Source: Sphingobium scionense (GTDB taxonomy: Bacteria > Pseudomonadota > Alphaproteobacteria > Sphingomonadales > Sphingomonadaceae). From it: a stretch of DNA of 64,000 nucleotides. Made by a program: the position numbers and the translations under genes. Under the pieces are notes generated by a model. That model was not told the DNA's origin. It saw only the letters and a list, made by a program, of their open reading frames with translations, and ran no database searches. Shown here piece after piece: positions 34,947 to 44,370 of this stretch (its first letter is position 1; each line of letters starts with the position of its first letter). Location of the stretch: the NCBI RefSeq assembly GCF_014197035.1, contig NZ_JACIEU010000020.1, positions 28,471-92,470 of the forward strand, in the 5' to 3' direction.

Positions 34947-36182
34947 ATGGCACTGAATCACATCCAGATCACCAACGCCAAACCTCGGGACAAGGCCTAT
35001 AAACTGGCCGACGCCGATGGGTTGTATCTCGCCGTCCAGACGAACGGTACGAAACTCTGGCGCATGAACTACCGGTATCTCGGTCGACAGAAGACGCTCT
35101 ATTTCGGCGCGTGGCCCGAGGTAGGGATAGCCATGGCGCGCCAGCAGCGCGCCGCAGCAAGGGAGCAAATCGCCGCCGGGCTCGATCCCGCCGCTGAGAA
35201 GCGGAGCGACACACTTGCGCGCAAGGTGGCTGCGGACAACACATTCAGGACGATCGCTGAAGAATGGGTGGCGAAGAATGAGCGGGAGGGGCGCGCGCCG
35301 ATCACGCTCGACAAGATTCGTTGGCTGCTCGGCATGGCCTATCCCATGATCGGCAGCTTTCCTGTCTCAAAGATATCGCCGCAGGAAGTCCTGGCCGTCC
35401 TGCGCAAGGTGGAGGCGACCGGCCGCTACGAAAGTGCGCGCCGGATGCGCAGCGTGCTCAGTCGGGTTTTTCGCTATGCGATCGCGACCGCTCGGGCGGA
35501 TCGCGATGTCGCGGCCGACCTGCGTGGCGCGCTCATCACCCCGAAGGTCCGGCATCTCGCCGCGATCACGACGCCCAAGGAGGCTGGCGCGCTCATGCGC
35601 GCAATTGACGGTTACACAGGTCACGAAATCACCGCGATCGCTCTGCGGCTGTCACCCCATCTGTTCGTCCGGCCGGGCGAGTTGCGCAAGGCGGAGTGGC
35701 AGGAAATCGATATGCAAGCCGCCATCTGGTCGCTTCCGGCGGAAAAGATGAAAATGCGCCGTCCGCACCGTGTACCGCTTTCGCAACAGACGCTGGCGCT
35801 ACTGGAGGAACTCCGTCCGCTGACGGGCGATGGAAGGTATCTTTTCCCGTCGTTCCGGTCACCACGCCAGTGCATGTCGGAAAACACCATCAACGCGGCG
35901 CTGCGGCGGCTGGGCTACAGCCAGGAAGAAATGACGGCGCACGGCTTTCGGGCGATGGCTGCGACCCTGCTCAACGAGATGGGCATCTGGAACCCGGACG
36001 CCATCGAGAAGCAGCTGGCCCACCTCGACACCTCCATGGTGCGCCGTGCTTACACGCGCGGTGAATATTGGGATGAACGGGTGCGCATGATGCAGCACTG
36101 GTCCGACTATCTCGACCAGCTGCGGGACGGCGCGAGAATCCTGCGGCCGAACTTTGGTAAAGGCAAAGGCACGCCAGGCTAG
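34947..36182 (+). CDS. int: Tyrosine-type integrase, P4 family
   Basis: A 411-residue site-specific recombinase. The N-terminal DUF4102 arm-binding domain begins ITNAKPRDKAYKLADADGLYLAV; a SAM-like core-binding domain covers about residues 95-175; the catalytic domain has Arg in FVRPGELRKAEW, the HGFRA box (His-x-x-Arg) and the nucleophile Tyr in RRAYTRGEYW. All catalytic residues appear present. ATG 34947 is chosen because GGAG lies about 12 bases upstream and the family N-terminus starts there. It should integrate the element at tRNA-Leu(CAG). It converges with the AlpA-like gene, the stops overlapping by 2 bases. Confidence 0.93.
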   Translation: MALNHIQITNAKPRDKAYKLADADGLYLAVQTNGTKLWRMNYRYLGRQKTLYFGAWPEVGIAMARQQRAAAREQIAAGLDPAAEKRSDTLARKVAADNTFRTIAEEWVAKNEREGRAPITLDKIRWLLGMAYPMIGSFPVSKISPQEVLAVLRKVEATGRYESARRMRSVLSRVFRYAIATARADRDVAADLRGALITPKVRHLAAITTPKEAGALMRAIDGYTGHEITAIALRLSPHLFVRPGELRKAEWQEIDMQAAIWSLPAEKMKMRRPHRVPLSQQTLALLEELRPLTGDGRYLFPSFRSPRQCMSENTINAALRRLGYSQEEMTAHGFRAMAATLLNEMGIWNPDAIEKQLAHLDTSMVRRAYTRGEYWDERVRMMQHWSDYLDQLRDGARILRPNFGKGKGTPG

Positions 36183-36379
36183 GCGCCGGTCAGGGCTTTC
36201 AGGCTCTTATATGGGATCAGCGTGGATCGCCCTACCTTGACGGTTTCCAGTTCACCAGACTGGATCAGCTCGTAAAGACGTGAGCGACTGATACCGGTGA
36301 GCTGGACCGCCGTGGAGATGCGGACCGTCAAAGGCTCGATGAGGATGGCCCCTGCTTGGGGATTGCTACTGTGCATCAT
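36179..36379 (-). CDS. AlpA-family helix-turn-helix regulator / excisionase-like
   Basis: A 66-residue DNA-binding protein with a MerR-like winged helix-turn-helix: RISTAVQLTGISRSRLYELIQSGELETVKVGRSTLIPY. The form fits AlpA/Xis-type proteins, which control integrase expression or direct excision. It is the last gene of the leftward trb transcript and converges on int. The CACCATC repeats near int are a plausible target, but this is not shown. Confidence 0.8.
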   Translation of the reverse strand: MMHSSNPQAGAILIEPLTVRISTAVQLTGISRSRLYELIQSGELETVKVGRSTLIPYKSLKALTGA

Positions 36380-36382
36380 AGA

Positions 36383-36598
36383 TCACCGCTTCGTCCTGTT
36401 TCGTGCAAAGCTCCTGTCACTTTCAAGGAAGGCAGCGAGCATGGCAGGAATCAACTCGGCAACCGGCTCGTCACGACCATAGGTCGCTGCGTAGAGCGCA
36501 GCATAGTCGATCAAGGCCTGATGGAGGTCCGGCATGACAGCAATGCTGAGCTTGACCGGATTACGGTCGGGAAGCTGGGGCAATTTGAGGTCGGTCAT
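36383..36598 (-). CDS. DUF2274 family protein
   Basis: A 71-residue protein starting MTDLKLPQLPDRNPVKLSIAV. It matches the DUF2274 family found next to trbI in many trb-type ICEs; the function is unknown. Its ATG lies 2 bases after the trbI stop (TGA-A-ATG), so it is coupled to trbI. It lacks a signal or membrane segment. Confidence 0.8.
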   Translation of the reverse strand: MTDLKLPQLPDRNPVKLSIAVMPDLHQALIDYAALYAATYGRDEPVAELIPAMLAAFLESDRSFARNRTKR

Positions 36599-36599
36599 T

Positions 36600-37829
36600 T
36601 CAGCGCTCCTTCTGTCGCCAGGGTGCGAGAATGAGATCTTTGTGCACAACCAGCCGAACGGCCGCGCCGGGGCGGACCGTGATGGTCGGTTGGATTTGCA
36701 GATTGCGGGATGTAATCTGGTCTCCGGCGCGGGACACATTTTGCTGGGTCGATTCCCTGATCGCCTGGACTAGATCGCTCTCTCCCGAGAAAGTGACGTT
36801 CGCCCCCACGCCAAGTAATGTCGAAATCGCGACGCCCCTGAGCAGCGTCCAAGTGTGGAAGTCGACTTTATCGGCAAGTCCGGCATAGCCTGAAGGGTCT
36901 GTTGCGGGCTCGTTGTCGAGCCGGATAGAACTGCCGTCCGGCAGGATGATCCGCTGCCACACCACCAACGCGCGCTTCTGCCCAAAAGCGACCACGCTGT
37001 CGTAACTGCCGATCAGCCGCGCGCCCTGCGGAATGAGAAGAATGCTGCCCGTGGCGCTGTCGAAGACCCGCTCCGTCACCTGGGCGGTGACGAGGCCGGG
37101 CAGGTCGGACCTGAGCCCGGTGATCAGGCTCGCCGCGATGACGCTGCCAGCGGACAGCATGTCCGGCGACGCCGGTGGGCTCAGCCGATGCTCGTTGACA
37201 TCGCCGCCAGTGGCGCGCGCCGCAACAAAGTCGGACTTGCGCTGCTGGGCATTGGGATCGCGATCAGGATCGATGGCGATGCGCGACGCATCGCTCGCTA
37301 CGGCCGGGGGAGATGACGGCGTCGCATCGGCATTGCGGGTCGGATCGGTGCGGTTGCCGGATTGCACCAGCAATCCCGACTCGCGTGCCGCCCTCAATTC
37401 CGTAGCCCGTCGATCGCGTTCGGTCGCGGCGGCCTGGTCGGCGCGACCGGCTTCGCCGCTCGCCGACTCCATGCCCATCGCACGCTGATGATTGAGGATG
37501 GGGCGGCCGAGATCGCCCGGCAGGGGCGGTCCGAGTTTGGGCACGTCGCCATAGCTGCCCGGCAAGCGGCTCAATGTATCGGTCGGCGCTTTCGCCACGA
37601 CCGTCTGGTCGTCAGCCTGTCCAGTAAGGTGCAATGCGGACGGCCGCAGCGCGACCCAGGCTGTCGCGATCAGGCTGACCGAACCAAGCGCCGCGATCGC
37701 CACCACGGCTCCCCGCTTGAAGCGGATCGCCCGCGCAGGCTGGGCGCGAAGCGCCAGCGTTTCCGGGTCCACCTTGCCCGGTGTGGCGGGGGTTTCGGAT
37801 ACCGGTGGGGCTGCCACCTCGACGGTCAT
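36600..37829 (-). CDS. trbI: Conjugal transfer protein TrbI (VirB10-like)
   Basis: The 409-residue TrbI bridges inner and outer membranes in the conjugation channel. A single membrane helix (about residues 39-61, GAVVAIAALGSVSLIATAWVAL) precedes a long Pro/Arg-rich periplasmic linker and the C-terminal VirB10 beta-barrel domain: GSVIAASLITGLRSDLPG, IPQGARLIGSYD, FGQKRALVVWQRI and the TLLRGVAISTLLGVGAN antenna region. Its start overlaps the trbG stop by 4 bases. Confidence 0.93.
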   Translation of the reverse strand: MTVEVAAPPVSETPATPGKVDPETLALRAQPARAIRFKRGAVVAIAALGSVSLIATAWVALRPSALHLTGQADDQTVVAKAPTDTLSRLPGSYGDVPKLGPPLPGDLGRPILNHQRAMGMESASGEAGRADQAAATERDRRATELRAARESGLLVQSGNRTDPTRNADATPSSPPAVASDASRIAIDPDRDPNAQQRKSDFVAARATGGDVNEHRLSPPASPDMLSAGSVIAASLITGLRSDLPGLVTAQVTERVFDSATGSILLIPQGARLIGSYDSVVAFGQKRALVVWQRIILPDGSSIRLDNEPATDPSGYAGLADKVDFHTWTLLRGVAISTLLGVGANVTFSGESDLVQAIRESTQQNVSRAGDQITSRNLQIQPTITVRPGAAVRLVVHKDLILAPWRQKER

Positions 37830-38683
37830 GATCCCCTCCGCTTGGGCGCGCCGTCCGCCACCCGGCTGATGCGGACGATCTGCTGGTGCTTCGTGCCGAG
37901 GCGAAGCTCGGCGACGTCGAAGATGCGATCGACGACATAGAAGCGGCCCTTCACGCGATAGTTGACGAGTTGGGCCTCGCCTTTCCCGTCAACCAGGAAA
38001 ATCGGCGGTGCCTCGCCGACGGCCAGTGACGCCGGGAATTCGATGAAGGTCTGCCGCCCGTCGTCGAAAGCACGAAACGGCCGCCAGGCCGGTCGATCTC
38101 CCGTTACGGCATAGTTGAAATGAAGCTGCTCGACCTCGATCCCGGCCGCCACCGGAGCCGTCGCCTCGGCCGCCGCGGCGGCGCGCTTCAGTGCGATCAA
38201 TGCTTCCTGGGGATAAGTCCAGGAAAGTGCGGCCATCGCCGTCGTCATCCCGCTGGTCAGTGCGATGTGATAGCTGCGCCGGTCGGTGGTGATGACCAGG
38301 TTGGTGGACAGGCCGGCACTGAATGGCTTCACCAGTATATGGGTCCGCTTCTCCGTGCCCGACCCGCTGGTTGTATCACCGATCACCCAGCGCACCGTGT
38401 CTCCGCTTGCCACGGCGACCAACGTCTCGCCCGGTTGCAGCGCGATGTCGGTCACCCTCTCCGGTGCAGTGATGACACGGTAGATGGCGCCGTCGGTGAA
38501 AGGATAGACTTGGACGGCGTTGATGAACCCCTGCGCGGTCGGCTCGATCGTCGCCGCGCGGTTGGCGATGGCGACCGGCGCGACTTCGCGCGACGCGTTG
38601 CGGATCGGCGGACTCGCCCCTGCGCTGCCGGCGAGAAGGATCAGGCAAGGCGCCAGCAGCGTGGTTGTTAGAGTTCGGGTCAT
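37826..38683 (-). CDS. trbG: Conjugal transfer protein TrbG (VirB9-like)
   Basis: A 285-residue outer-membrane channel subunit with a signal peptide (LTTTLLAPCLILLAGSAGA). The VirB9 domain is visible in QVYPFTDGAIYRVITAPERVTDIALQPGE, RTHILVKPF and the C-terminal FNYAVTGDRPAWRPFRAFDDG-QTFIEFP. It pairs with TrbI in the core complex. It overlaps both neighbours by 4 bases, so trbF-trbG-trbI are translationally coupled. Confidence 0.92.
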   Translation of the reverse strand: MTRTLTTTLLAPCLILLAGSAGASPPIRNASREVAPVAIANRAATIEPTAQGFINAVQVYPFTDGAIYRVITAPERVTDIALQPGETLVAVASGDTVRWVIGDTTSGSGTEKRTHILVKPFSAGLSTNLVITTDRRSYHIALTSGMTTAMAALSWTYPQEALIALKRAAAAAEATAPVAAGIEVEQLHFNYAVTGDRPAWRPFRAFDDGRQTFIEFPASLAVGEAPPIFLVDGKGEAQLVNYRVKGRFYVVDRIFDVAELRLGTKHQQIVRISRVADGAPKRRGS

Positions 38684-39480
38684 GGCTGGGTCTCCGTATT
38701 GACGGTCGGTTGAGCGGCCAGGTTCGGGTCGAGCGGCGAGCCGAGTGGCACGTTGCTGGGCGGCGGCGCAGTACGCGCGGGAACAGTCGACTCAGCAGGC
38801 TCGAGTTCGCGGCTCCAGTCGATTGCGTCGATGTAGATGCCGAGCGGGTTCTTGCGGAGCGTGTCGGCCGATACCGGCGGCCTGGTCAGGATCGTCAGGA
38901 TGCCGGTCCAGTGCGAGGAACCCGCCTCATTCCCACGCTCATAGGCCGTCTCGGTCCATTTCACCTGGAACGAGCGATCCGATGCCCGCACGACACTGGT
39001 CACCTGGACTGACACTGTGCGCTCGCCAATCTTGGCGAACGGGTCTGCAGATCGGGCATAGTCGCCGAGGAACTGGCCTGCTCGCGTCGTGGTGAAGTCA
39101 TAGGCCGAGAGCCAGTCGCGGCGCATCAGCACTGGATCGAGCGAGACCCCACGCACATTCTCGATGAACTTCGCCAGATGCCACGCGATCTGGGGATCGG
39201 TGGGGCGATAGCCCGCTTCGGCCTCGGTCACCGCCCTAGCCTCGCCCAGGCGATCGACCTCGACGACATAGGGCGTGACCCGGCTCTGCAGCGACTGCCA
39301 GATGAGCGCACCTGACATGGCGGTCGACAGCGACAGCGTGCCGAACGCCATCAACCGCCAGTTGCGGGCCTGGACGCGGGCGGACCCGATACGGTCATCC
39401 CAGACTTGGCCGGCGCGTTGATAGGGCGTCTCGGGTTCAGGCGTCTGCGCGTAGCGCTGGACGGCGCGCTTAAAGAACAT
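38680..39480 (-). CDS. trbF: Conjugal transfer protein TrbF (VirB8-like)
   Basis: A 266-residue inner-membrane assembly protein. It has a short cytoplasmic N-terminus (YAQTPEPETPYQRAGQVWDDRIG), one membrane helix (about residues 44-63), then the VirB8-like periplasmic domain with QIAWHLAKFIENVRG, W-TAYDFT-type segment and VKWTETAYERG. It probably nucleates the inner-membrane platform. The C-terminal tail is Pro-rich. It is 19 bases downstream of trbL. Confidence 0.92.
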   Translation of the reverse strand: MFFKRAVQRYAQTPEPETPYQRAGQVWDDRIGSARVQARNWRLMAFGTLSLSTAMSGALIWQSLQSRVTPYVVEVDRLGEARAVTEAEAGYRPTDPQIAWHLAKFIENVRGVSLDPVLMRRDWLSAYDFTTTRAGQFLGDYARSADPFAKIGERTVSVQVTSVVRASDRSFQVKWTETAYERGNEAGSSHWTGILTILTRPPVSADTLRKNPLGIYIDAIDWSRELEPAESTVPARTAPPPSNVPLGSPLDPNLAAQPTVNTETQP

Positions 39481-39499
39481 GGGGTATGAAGATCATGGC

Positions 39500-40801
39500 T
39501 CAATCTTCCCTTTCCTTGATGTCTGGAGTGGCGGATGCGCCGCCACGATCGCCTCCCTTCAATGTCTGGAGCGCGACGTGGCGGTGATGACGGGAGTCTT
39601 GTTGTCGGCGCAGTGACTGTGCCCAGGACGGCGGGCCGTTGGCGGGTGCGTCCGCAGCCTGCCCGCTCGATCCAGCTCCACCGTTGAGTGCAGACCATGC
39701 GGCATCACGACCGCGCTCGGCGGCCTGACCCAAGCCCAGCGCCGCCGATGTTTTCTGGCGGACAGCGCCCGCCGCCGCCTGCGCCATGCCGCCGATGCCG
39801 GCACCGACGCTCGTAGATCCGGCTGCGGTCTGGCCAAGCTGGTAGGAAGCCGTAGCGGCCGACCCCATCGTCGTGCCGGCCCGGATTGCACCGAGTGCTG
39901 CGCCACCAGCGGCGCGAGCCGCCCCCATGGCGCCGCCGCCCAGCGCAACGATACCGGCTGCGCCGACCGTCGTGCCGACCGCTGCACCCGCGCCGAGCTG
40001 CGGGGCACCGGCGACAAGGCCCGAGGCGATGCCGGGACCGAAGATACCGAGGCCGAACAGCGTGAGCGACGCCAGCACGAGGCTCATGGCCTGGCCGATG
40101 TCGGGTTCCTGGCCCTGCAGGGCAGCGGTGAACTCACTGAAGAAATTCGAGCCGATGCCGACGATGACGGCGAGCACCATTACCTTGATGCCGGAACTGA
40201 CGACATTGCCGAGGACGCGCTCTGCGAGAAAGCTGGTCCGGTTCCAGAGCGCGAAGGGCACCAGCACGAAGCCGGCGAGCGTGGTCAGCTTGAACTCGAC
40301 GATGCACACGAACATCTGCACGGCGAGGATGAAAAAGGCGATGATCACGATCACCCACGCGAACAACAGCACGATGATGGTCAGGAAATTGTCGAAGAAG
40401 CTGGTGAAACCCATCAGTTTCGACACCTGTTCGAGCAGCGGCCATGCCGCCGAGAAGCCGGTGCCGGCGAGGCGGCCGGGTTTCAGGAGATCGTCCGCCG
40501 AGAGCGTGCCGCCGCCAGCGGTCAGGCCGGCCGCCGCAAAGGAGTTGAAGATGATGTCGGCCAGGGTCGAGAAGCGGTTCAGGATGAAGGCGAACGCGCC
40601 GACATAGAGGATTTTGCGCAGGAAACGCCCGATCACGTCCTGTTCGCCGCCCATCGCCCAGAATAGCCCGGCAAGCGTGATGTCGATGCCGATCAGGGTC
40701 GTGGTCAGGAAGGCGACGTCGCCGCCCAGCAGCCCAAACCCGCTGTCGATGTAGCGGATGAAGGTCTGCAGGAATCGATCGATGACGTTCAGGTCGTTCA
40801 T
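39500..40801 (-). CDS. trbL: Conjugal transfer protein TrbL (VirB6-like)
   Basis: A 433-residue polytopic inner-membrane channel protein. About six hydrophobic helices lie in residues 25-270, followed by a Gly/Ala-rich segment and a hydrophilic, Ser/Arg-rich tail of low complexity (about 340-433). The N-terminal NVIDRFLQTFIRYIDSGFGLLGGDV and LFALVIVIIAFFILAVQ-type helices fit TrbL. Two strong hairpins lie between trbJ and this start, where trbK normally sits. Confidence 0.9.
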   Translation of the reverse strand: MNDLNVIDRFLQTFIRYIDSGFGLLGGDVAFLTTTLIGIDITLAGLFWAMGGEQDVIGRFLRKILYVGAFAFILNRFSTLADIIFNSFAAAGLTAGGGTLSADDLLKPGRLAGTGFSAAWPLLEQVSKLMGFTSFFDNFLTIIVLLFAWVIVIIAFFILAVQMFVCIVEFKLTTLAGFVLVPFALWNRTSFLAERVLGNVVSSGIKVMVLAVIVGIGSNFFSEFTAALQGQEPDIGQAMSLVLASLTLFGLGIFGPGIASGLVAGAPQLGAGAAVGTTVGAAGIVALGGGAMGAARAAGGAALGAIRAGTTMGSAATASYQLGQTAAGSTSVGAGIGGMAQAAAGAVRQKTSAALGLGQAAERGRDAAWSALNGGAGSSGQAADAPANGPPSWAQSLRRQQDSRHHRHVALQTLKGGDRGGASATPDIKERED

Positions 40802-40822
40802 AGGGAAATCCTGGGAATGAAG

Positions 40823-40895
40823 CCGCGGGGTCCGATCTGGGGAGCGGGACCGAACCCCGCGGCGGCAGCGGCGAAGAGGCGAATTCGCCGCTGCC
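40823..40895 (-). promoter_or_regulatory. Tandem intercistronic hairpins between trbJ and trbL
   Basis: Hairpin A has perfect 12-bp arms GGCAGCGGCGAA (40864-40875) and TTCGCCGCTGCC (40884-40895) with an 8-base loop. Hairpin B has arms starting CCGCGGGGT (40823-40831) and ending ACCCCGCGG (40854-40862). Neither has a U-run. They could set the ratio of TrbJ to TrbL by partial termination or mRNA end protection. No coding sequence for a TrbK lipoprotein fits in this 111-base gap. Confidence 0.6.
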
Positions 40896-40912
40896 TGCGC
40901 GCCGGCTCGGGC

Positions 40913-41656
40913 CTATTGAGGGGTGTAGGCCGAGCCGGAACCGAGAAACTTGGTGGTCATGGCGCGGGCGTCGATCTCGGCCTGCGCGCGGCGCGCCTGC
41001 TCGACCGCCTGCGCCCGATATTGCGCCGCCATCAGGTTCTGGATTTGGAACTGTTGCTTGGCGGTCAGTGCGAGCAGCTGGTTGGTCGCCTGTTGCGCTT
41101 GCAAAGCGCCCTCGGCGCCCTGGCTCCGCGATACGATGCCATTGAGGGTCTGGGCGTCAGCCTGGACGTTCTCGACGACCTGCGCCTGCACGCCCATCGT
41201 CTGTCTGTAGGCTGCCATCTCGGTGTCGAGCCGGGTCCGCGCGGCTACAACCTGGCCGTTCATGGTCATCGCCTGGTTGAAGCTCTGCGGAAATAATGCA
41301 CGGAACTCCTGGTCGAGACCGGCGACGCGGAACTGGATGCCTTGCGCCTGTCCCATCAACTGGTCGATCTGCTGAAGCGTCTGGGTGATCGCCTGGATCT
41401 CGGGGAAGCCAATCGTGGTAAGATTCTTCGCTTGGTTGACCAAGCTCTGCGCCTGGTTCTGAAGCGAGCGGATCTGGTTGTTGACCTGCTGGAGGGTTCG
41501 GGCGGCGGTAAGCAGATTCTGGCTGTAATTGCTCGGATCGAACACGGTGAGCTGCGCATGAGCGGGCGCAATCGGCACGATGAGCGCGCCAAGCGAACCG
41601 ATGGTGCCAGCCCCGAGCGCGGTCGCGACCAGATATTTGCGGGTTGGGATACGCAT
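40913..41656 (-). CDS. trbJ: Conjugal transfer protein TrbJ (VirB5-like)
   Basis: A 247-residue periplasmic protein with signal peptide (ATALGAGTIGSLGALIVPIAPAHA). It is mostly alpha-helical and Gln-rich, with TLQQVNNQIRSLQNQAQSLVNQAKNL as a coiled-coil segment typical of TrbJ/VirB5 minor pilins. It is expected to help pilus assembly and recipient contact. It follows trbE after 6 bases. Confidence 0.9.
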   Translation of the reverse strand: MRIPTRKYLVATALGAGTIGSLGALIVPIAPAHAQLTVFDPSNYSQNLLTAARTLQQVNNQIRSLQNQAQSLVNQAKNLTTIGFPEIQAITQTLQQIDQLMGQAQGIQFRVAGLDQEFRALFPQSFNQAMTMNGQVVAARTRLDTEMAAYRQTMGVQAQVVENVQADAQTLNGIVSRSQGAEGALQAQQATNQLLALTAKQQFQIQNLMAAQYRAQAVEQARRAQAEIDARAMTTKFLGSGSAYTPQ

Positions 41657-41662
41657 GATATT

Positions 41663-44101
41663 TTACTCCTTGGCTTGGGGGGCGGGAAAATCGGCGAGGA
41701 GGCCGGCGGCCCAATCGAGACCGGCTCCTTCAAGGAAGCGGGCCGCGAAATCCTCGGGGCCGTGCTCGGCCAGCAGAACGTCGATCCGCGCCTGGGTCAC
41801 AGGATCGGATGCGCCGCACAGGGCGAGCGCAATCGGGCCGAGGCCGAGTTCGAACAGGCGGTTGCCCCGTGCGGATTGCAGATAATAATGCCGCTTGGGC
41901 GTGGCGCGGCTGACCAGCTCGATCTGCCGGTCGTTGAGGCCGAACCGCTCATAGGCGGCGCGGGACTGCGGTTCGATCGCCCGGTCGTTGGGTAGCAATA
42001 TGCGCTGCGGGCAGCTTTCGATGATGGCGGGCGCGATGCTGCTGTCGGCGATGTCGGCGAGACTCTGGGTCGCGAACAGCACCGCGACATTCTTCTTGCG
42101 CAGCGTCTTCAGCCATTCGCGGATGCGCGCGGCGAAGAGCGGATGGTCGAGGAAGATCCAGGCCTCGTCGAGCACCAGCAGCGTTGGCCGGCCGTCGAAA
42201 CGCTCATCGAGCCGGTGGAACAGGTAGGTCAGCACCGGGGCGACCACGCCGGCCTGTCCCATCAAGGATTCTGTCTCGAAGCACTGGACGTCGGCGAGTG
42301 CGAGATGCTGTTCCGCCGCGTCGAGAAGTCGGCCATAGGGGCCGTCGAGCGTATAGGCGGTGAGCGCAGTGCGCAGCGCATTGGATTGGAGCAGCATGGC
42401 GAACCCGGTCAGCGTGCGCTCCTCCGGGGGTGCCGATGCGAGACTGCCCAAGGCCGACCAGACGGCGTCCTTCACCTCGGGGGTGACCATGACCTTCTCG
42501 TGGGCCAGCAGCGCCGCGATCCATTCCGCCGCCCAACTGCGTTCGCTGGCATCGTCGATCCGGCGCAGCGGCTGGAACACCAGGGTTTCGCCGCTGTCCG
42601 CGCCAAGACCGAGAGAATGATGCGCACCGCCCATGGCCAGCACCGCTGCGCGCGCTGAATAGCCCTTGTCGAATATATAGAGCTGCGAGCCGGGATAGCG
42701 CCGGAATTGGAGTGCGATGAGCGCCAGCAACACCGACTTGCCCGCGCCGGTTGGGCCGACGACGAGCATGTGGCCGACATCGCCGACATGGGTCGAGAGG
42801 CGGAACGGGGTCGATCCGCTGGTCTGCGCGTGGAGCAGCGGCGGGCCGCCGAGGTGGCGGTTTTCCGTCGGTCCGGCCCAGACCGACGACAGCGGCATGA
42901 GATGGGCGAGGTTGAGGGTATGGACCAGCGGCTGGCGCACATTGGCATAGGCCTGGCCGGGCAGCGACGACAGCCACGCTTCGACCGCGTTGACGCCCTC
43001 GCGCTTCGCCGTGAAGCCGAGGCCATTGATGATCCGCTCGACCGCGCGGACCTTGTCCTCGGCGCGGGTGCGGTCGACGTCCGACACCGTGATTGTCGTC
43101 GTCAGATAGCCGAAGGCGACGTGATCGCCGCCAAGCGCCTGCAGCGCGAGATCGGCATCGACGACCTTGTTGTCGGCGTCGGTGTCGAGGAGCTGGACCG
43201 GCTGGTTGTACATCACCTCGCGCAGCAGTGCTGTGATCGACTTACGCTTGTTGAACCATTGCCGGCGGATCTTCGTCAGCGCCTTGGTCGCATCGGTCTT
43301 GTCGAGCGCTATGAAACGCGTGACCCAGCGGTAGCCGAAATCCGACAAGTTGAGCGCGTCGAGGATGCCGGGCCGGCTGAGGTTCGGGAATCCCAACACC
43401 GTCAGGGTTCGCAGATGGCGGTCTCCAAGCTTGGGCTCCAACCCGCCGACCAGCGGCGTATCGGCGAGCAGCGCATCAAGATAGATCGGTGTCTCCTGCA
43501 CGGCGACCGGATGGGGGCGGCTGGAAACGGTGCCGTGGAGATAGGTCAGCGTCTCGGCGTCGCTTAAGGGCCGCACCTCGGGCATGAAGCCCGACAGGAG
43601 GTCGAACACACGATCGGTCTCGGCGATAAAACCGGCGAGGCTGGCGTGCCAGTCCCGGCCCTTCGCGTCGTCAGGCCGCTCGACCAGCGTCCGTCCCGCC
43701 GCATCGCTGCTGTCTGCGGGTGGCAGCCAGACCAGAGTGCTGTGGTAGACACTCTCGAAATGCTGGCCCTCGGCTTCGAACCCGGCGCGCCGCTCCTGCT
43801 CGACCAGCCAGGACGCCGCGTCGGGGAAGGCGCCGTCCGGATACCCGAGCGCCTCGCGCCGTTCGGCCTCGAAGAACAGCGCCCAGCCCGATCCTAGGCG
43901 CTTCAGAACATTGTTCGCCCGTGCGCAGGCCGAAACCAGTTCTGCTTCGGTCGCGCTTTCGAGATCAGGACCGCGAAAGGCGAAGGACCGCATGAAGCTG
44001 CCGTCCTTGTTGAGGATGACGCCAGGTGCGACCAGCGCGGCCCAGGGCAGATGATCGGTAAGCCGGTCGGCACGCGACCGGTATTCCGCGAGATTCAGCA
44101 T
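41663..44101 (-). CDS. trbE: Conjugal transfer ATPase TrbE (VirB4-like)
   Basis: The 812-residue VirB4-type motor drives pilus and channel assembly. The N-terminal CagE/TrbE domain is followed by Walker A VVGPTGAGKSVLLAL (about residue 450) and Walker B LLVLDEAWIFLDHP (about 640). ATQSLADIADSSI is the conserved downstream motif. ATG 44101 is chosen because the 111 upstream codons are not TrbE-like. It overlaps trbD by 7 bases. Confidence 0.95.
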   Translation of the reverse strand: MLNLAEYRSRADRLTDHLPWAALVAPGVILNKDGSFMRSFAFRGPDLESATEAELVSACARANNVLKRLGSGWALFFEAERREALGYPDGAFPDAASWLVEQERRAGFEAEGQHFESVYHSTLVWLPPADSSDAAGRTLVERPDDAKGRDWHASLAGFIAETDRVFDLLSGFMPEVRPLSDAETLTYLHGTVSSRPHPVAVQETPIYLDALLADTPLVGGLEPKLGDRHLRTLTVLGFPNLSRPGILDALNLSDFGYRWVTRFIALDKTDATKALTKIRRQWFNKRKSITALLREVMYNQPVQLLDTDADNKVVDADLALQALGGDHVAFGYLTTTITVSDVDRTRAEDKVRAVERIINGLGFTAKREGVNAVEAWLSSLPGQAYANVRQPLVHTLNLAHLMPLSSVWAGPTENRHLGGPPLLHAQTSGSTPFRLSTHVGDVGHMLVVGPTGAGKSVLLALIALQFRRYPGSQLYIFDKGYSARAAVLAMGGAHHSLGLGADSGETLVFQPLRRIDDASERSWAAEWIAALLAHEKVMVTPEVKDAVWSALGSLASAPPEERTLTGFAMLLQSNALRTALTAYTLDGPYGRLLDAAEQHLALADVQCFETESLMGQAGVVAPVLTYLFHRLDERFDGRPTLLVLDEAWIFLDHPLFAARIREWLKTLRKKNVAVLFATQSLADIADSSIAPAIIESCPQRILLPNDRAIEPQSRAAYERFGLNDRQIELVSRATPKRHYYLQSARGNRLFELGLGPIALALCGASDPVTQARIDVLLAEHGPEDFAARFLEGAGLDWAAGLLADFPAPQAKE

Positions 44102-44370
44102 GCCAGATATCCCTTTTGGCGCAGATGGCGGAGCAGCACCGGCACGAAGTCCGGGTCGCGACGGGCCGCGAACACTGCGATGCTGTGGCCAATCGCCCAG
44201 ATGCCGATCCCGACCAGCCATTGCTGCAGGCCCAACCCGACCGCGGCCGCGATGGTGCCGTTGACGATCGCGATGCCCCGGGGCGCGCCACCAAGCAGGA
44301 TGGCTTGCCCCAGGCTGGCGTGGATAGGCGCCTCGAATCCAGCAACATGACCGTTGTCGATGTGGCTCAT
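44095..44370 (-). CDS. trbD: Conjugal transfer protein TrbD (VirB3-like)
   Basis: A 91-residue membrane protein with two close helices (GIAIVNGTIAAAVGLGLQQ and LVGIGIWAIGHSIAVFAA). The opening PIHASLGQAILLGGAPRG and the ending RRDPDFVPVLLRHL match TrbD. It works with TrbE at the inner membrane. It overlaps trbE by 7 and trbC by 4 bases. Confidence 0.92.
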   Translation of the reverse strand: MSHIDNGHVAGFEAPIHASLGQAILLGGAPRGIAIVNGTIAAAVGLGLQQWLVGIGIWAIGHSIAVFAARRDPDFVPVLLRHLRQKGYLAC

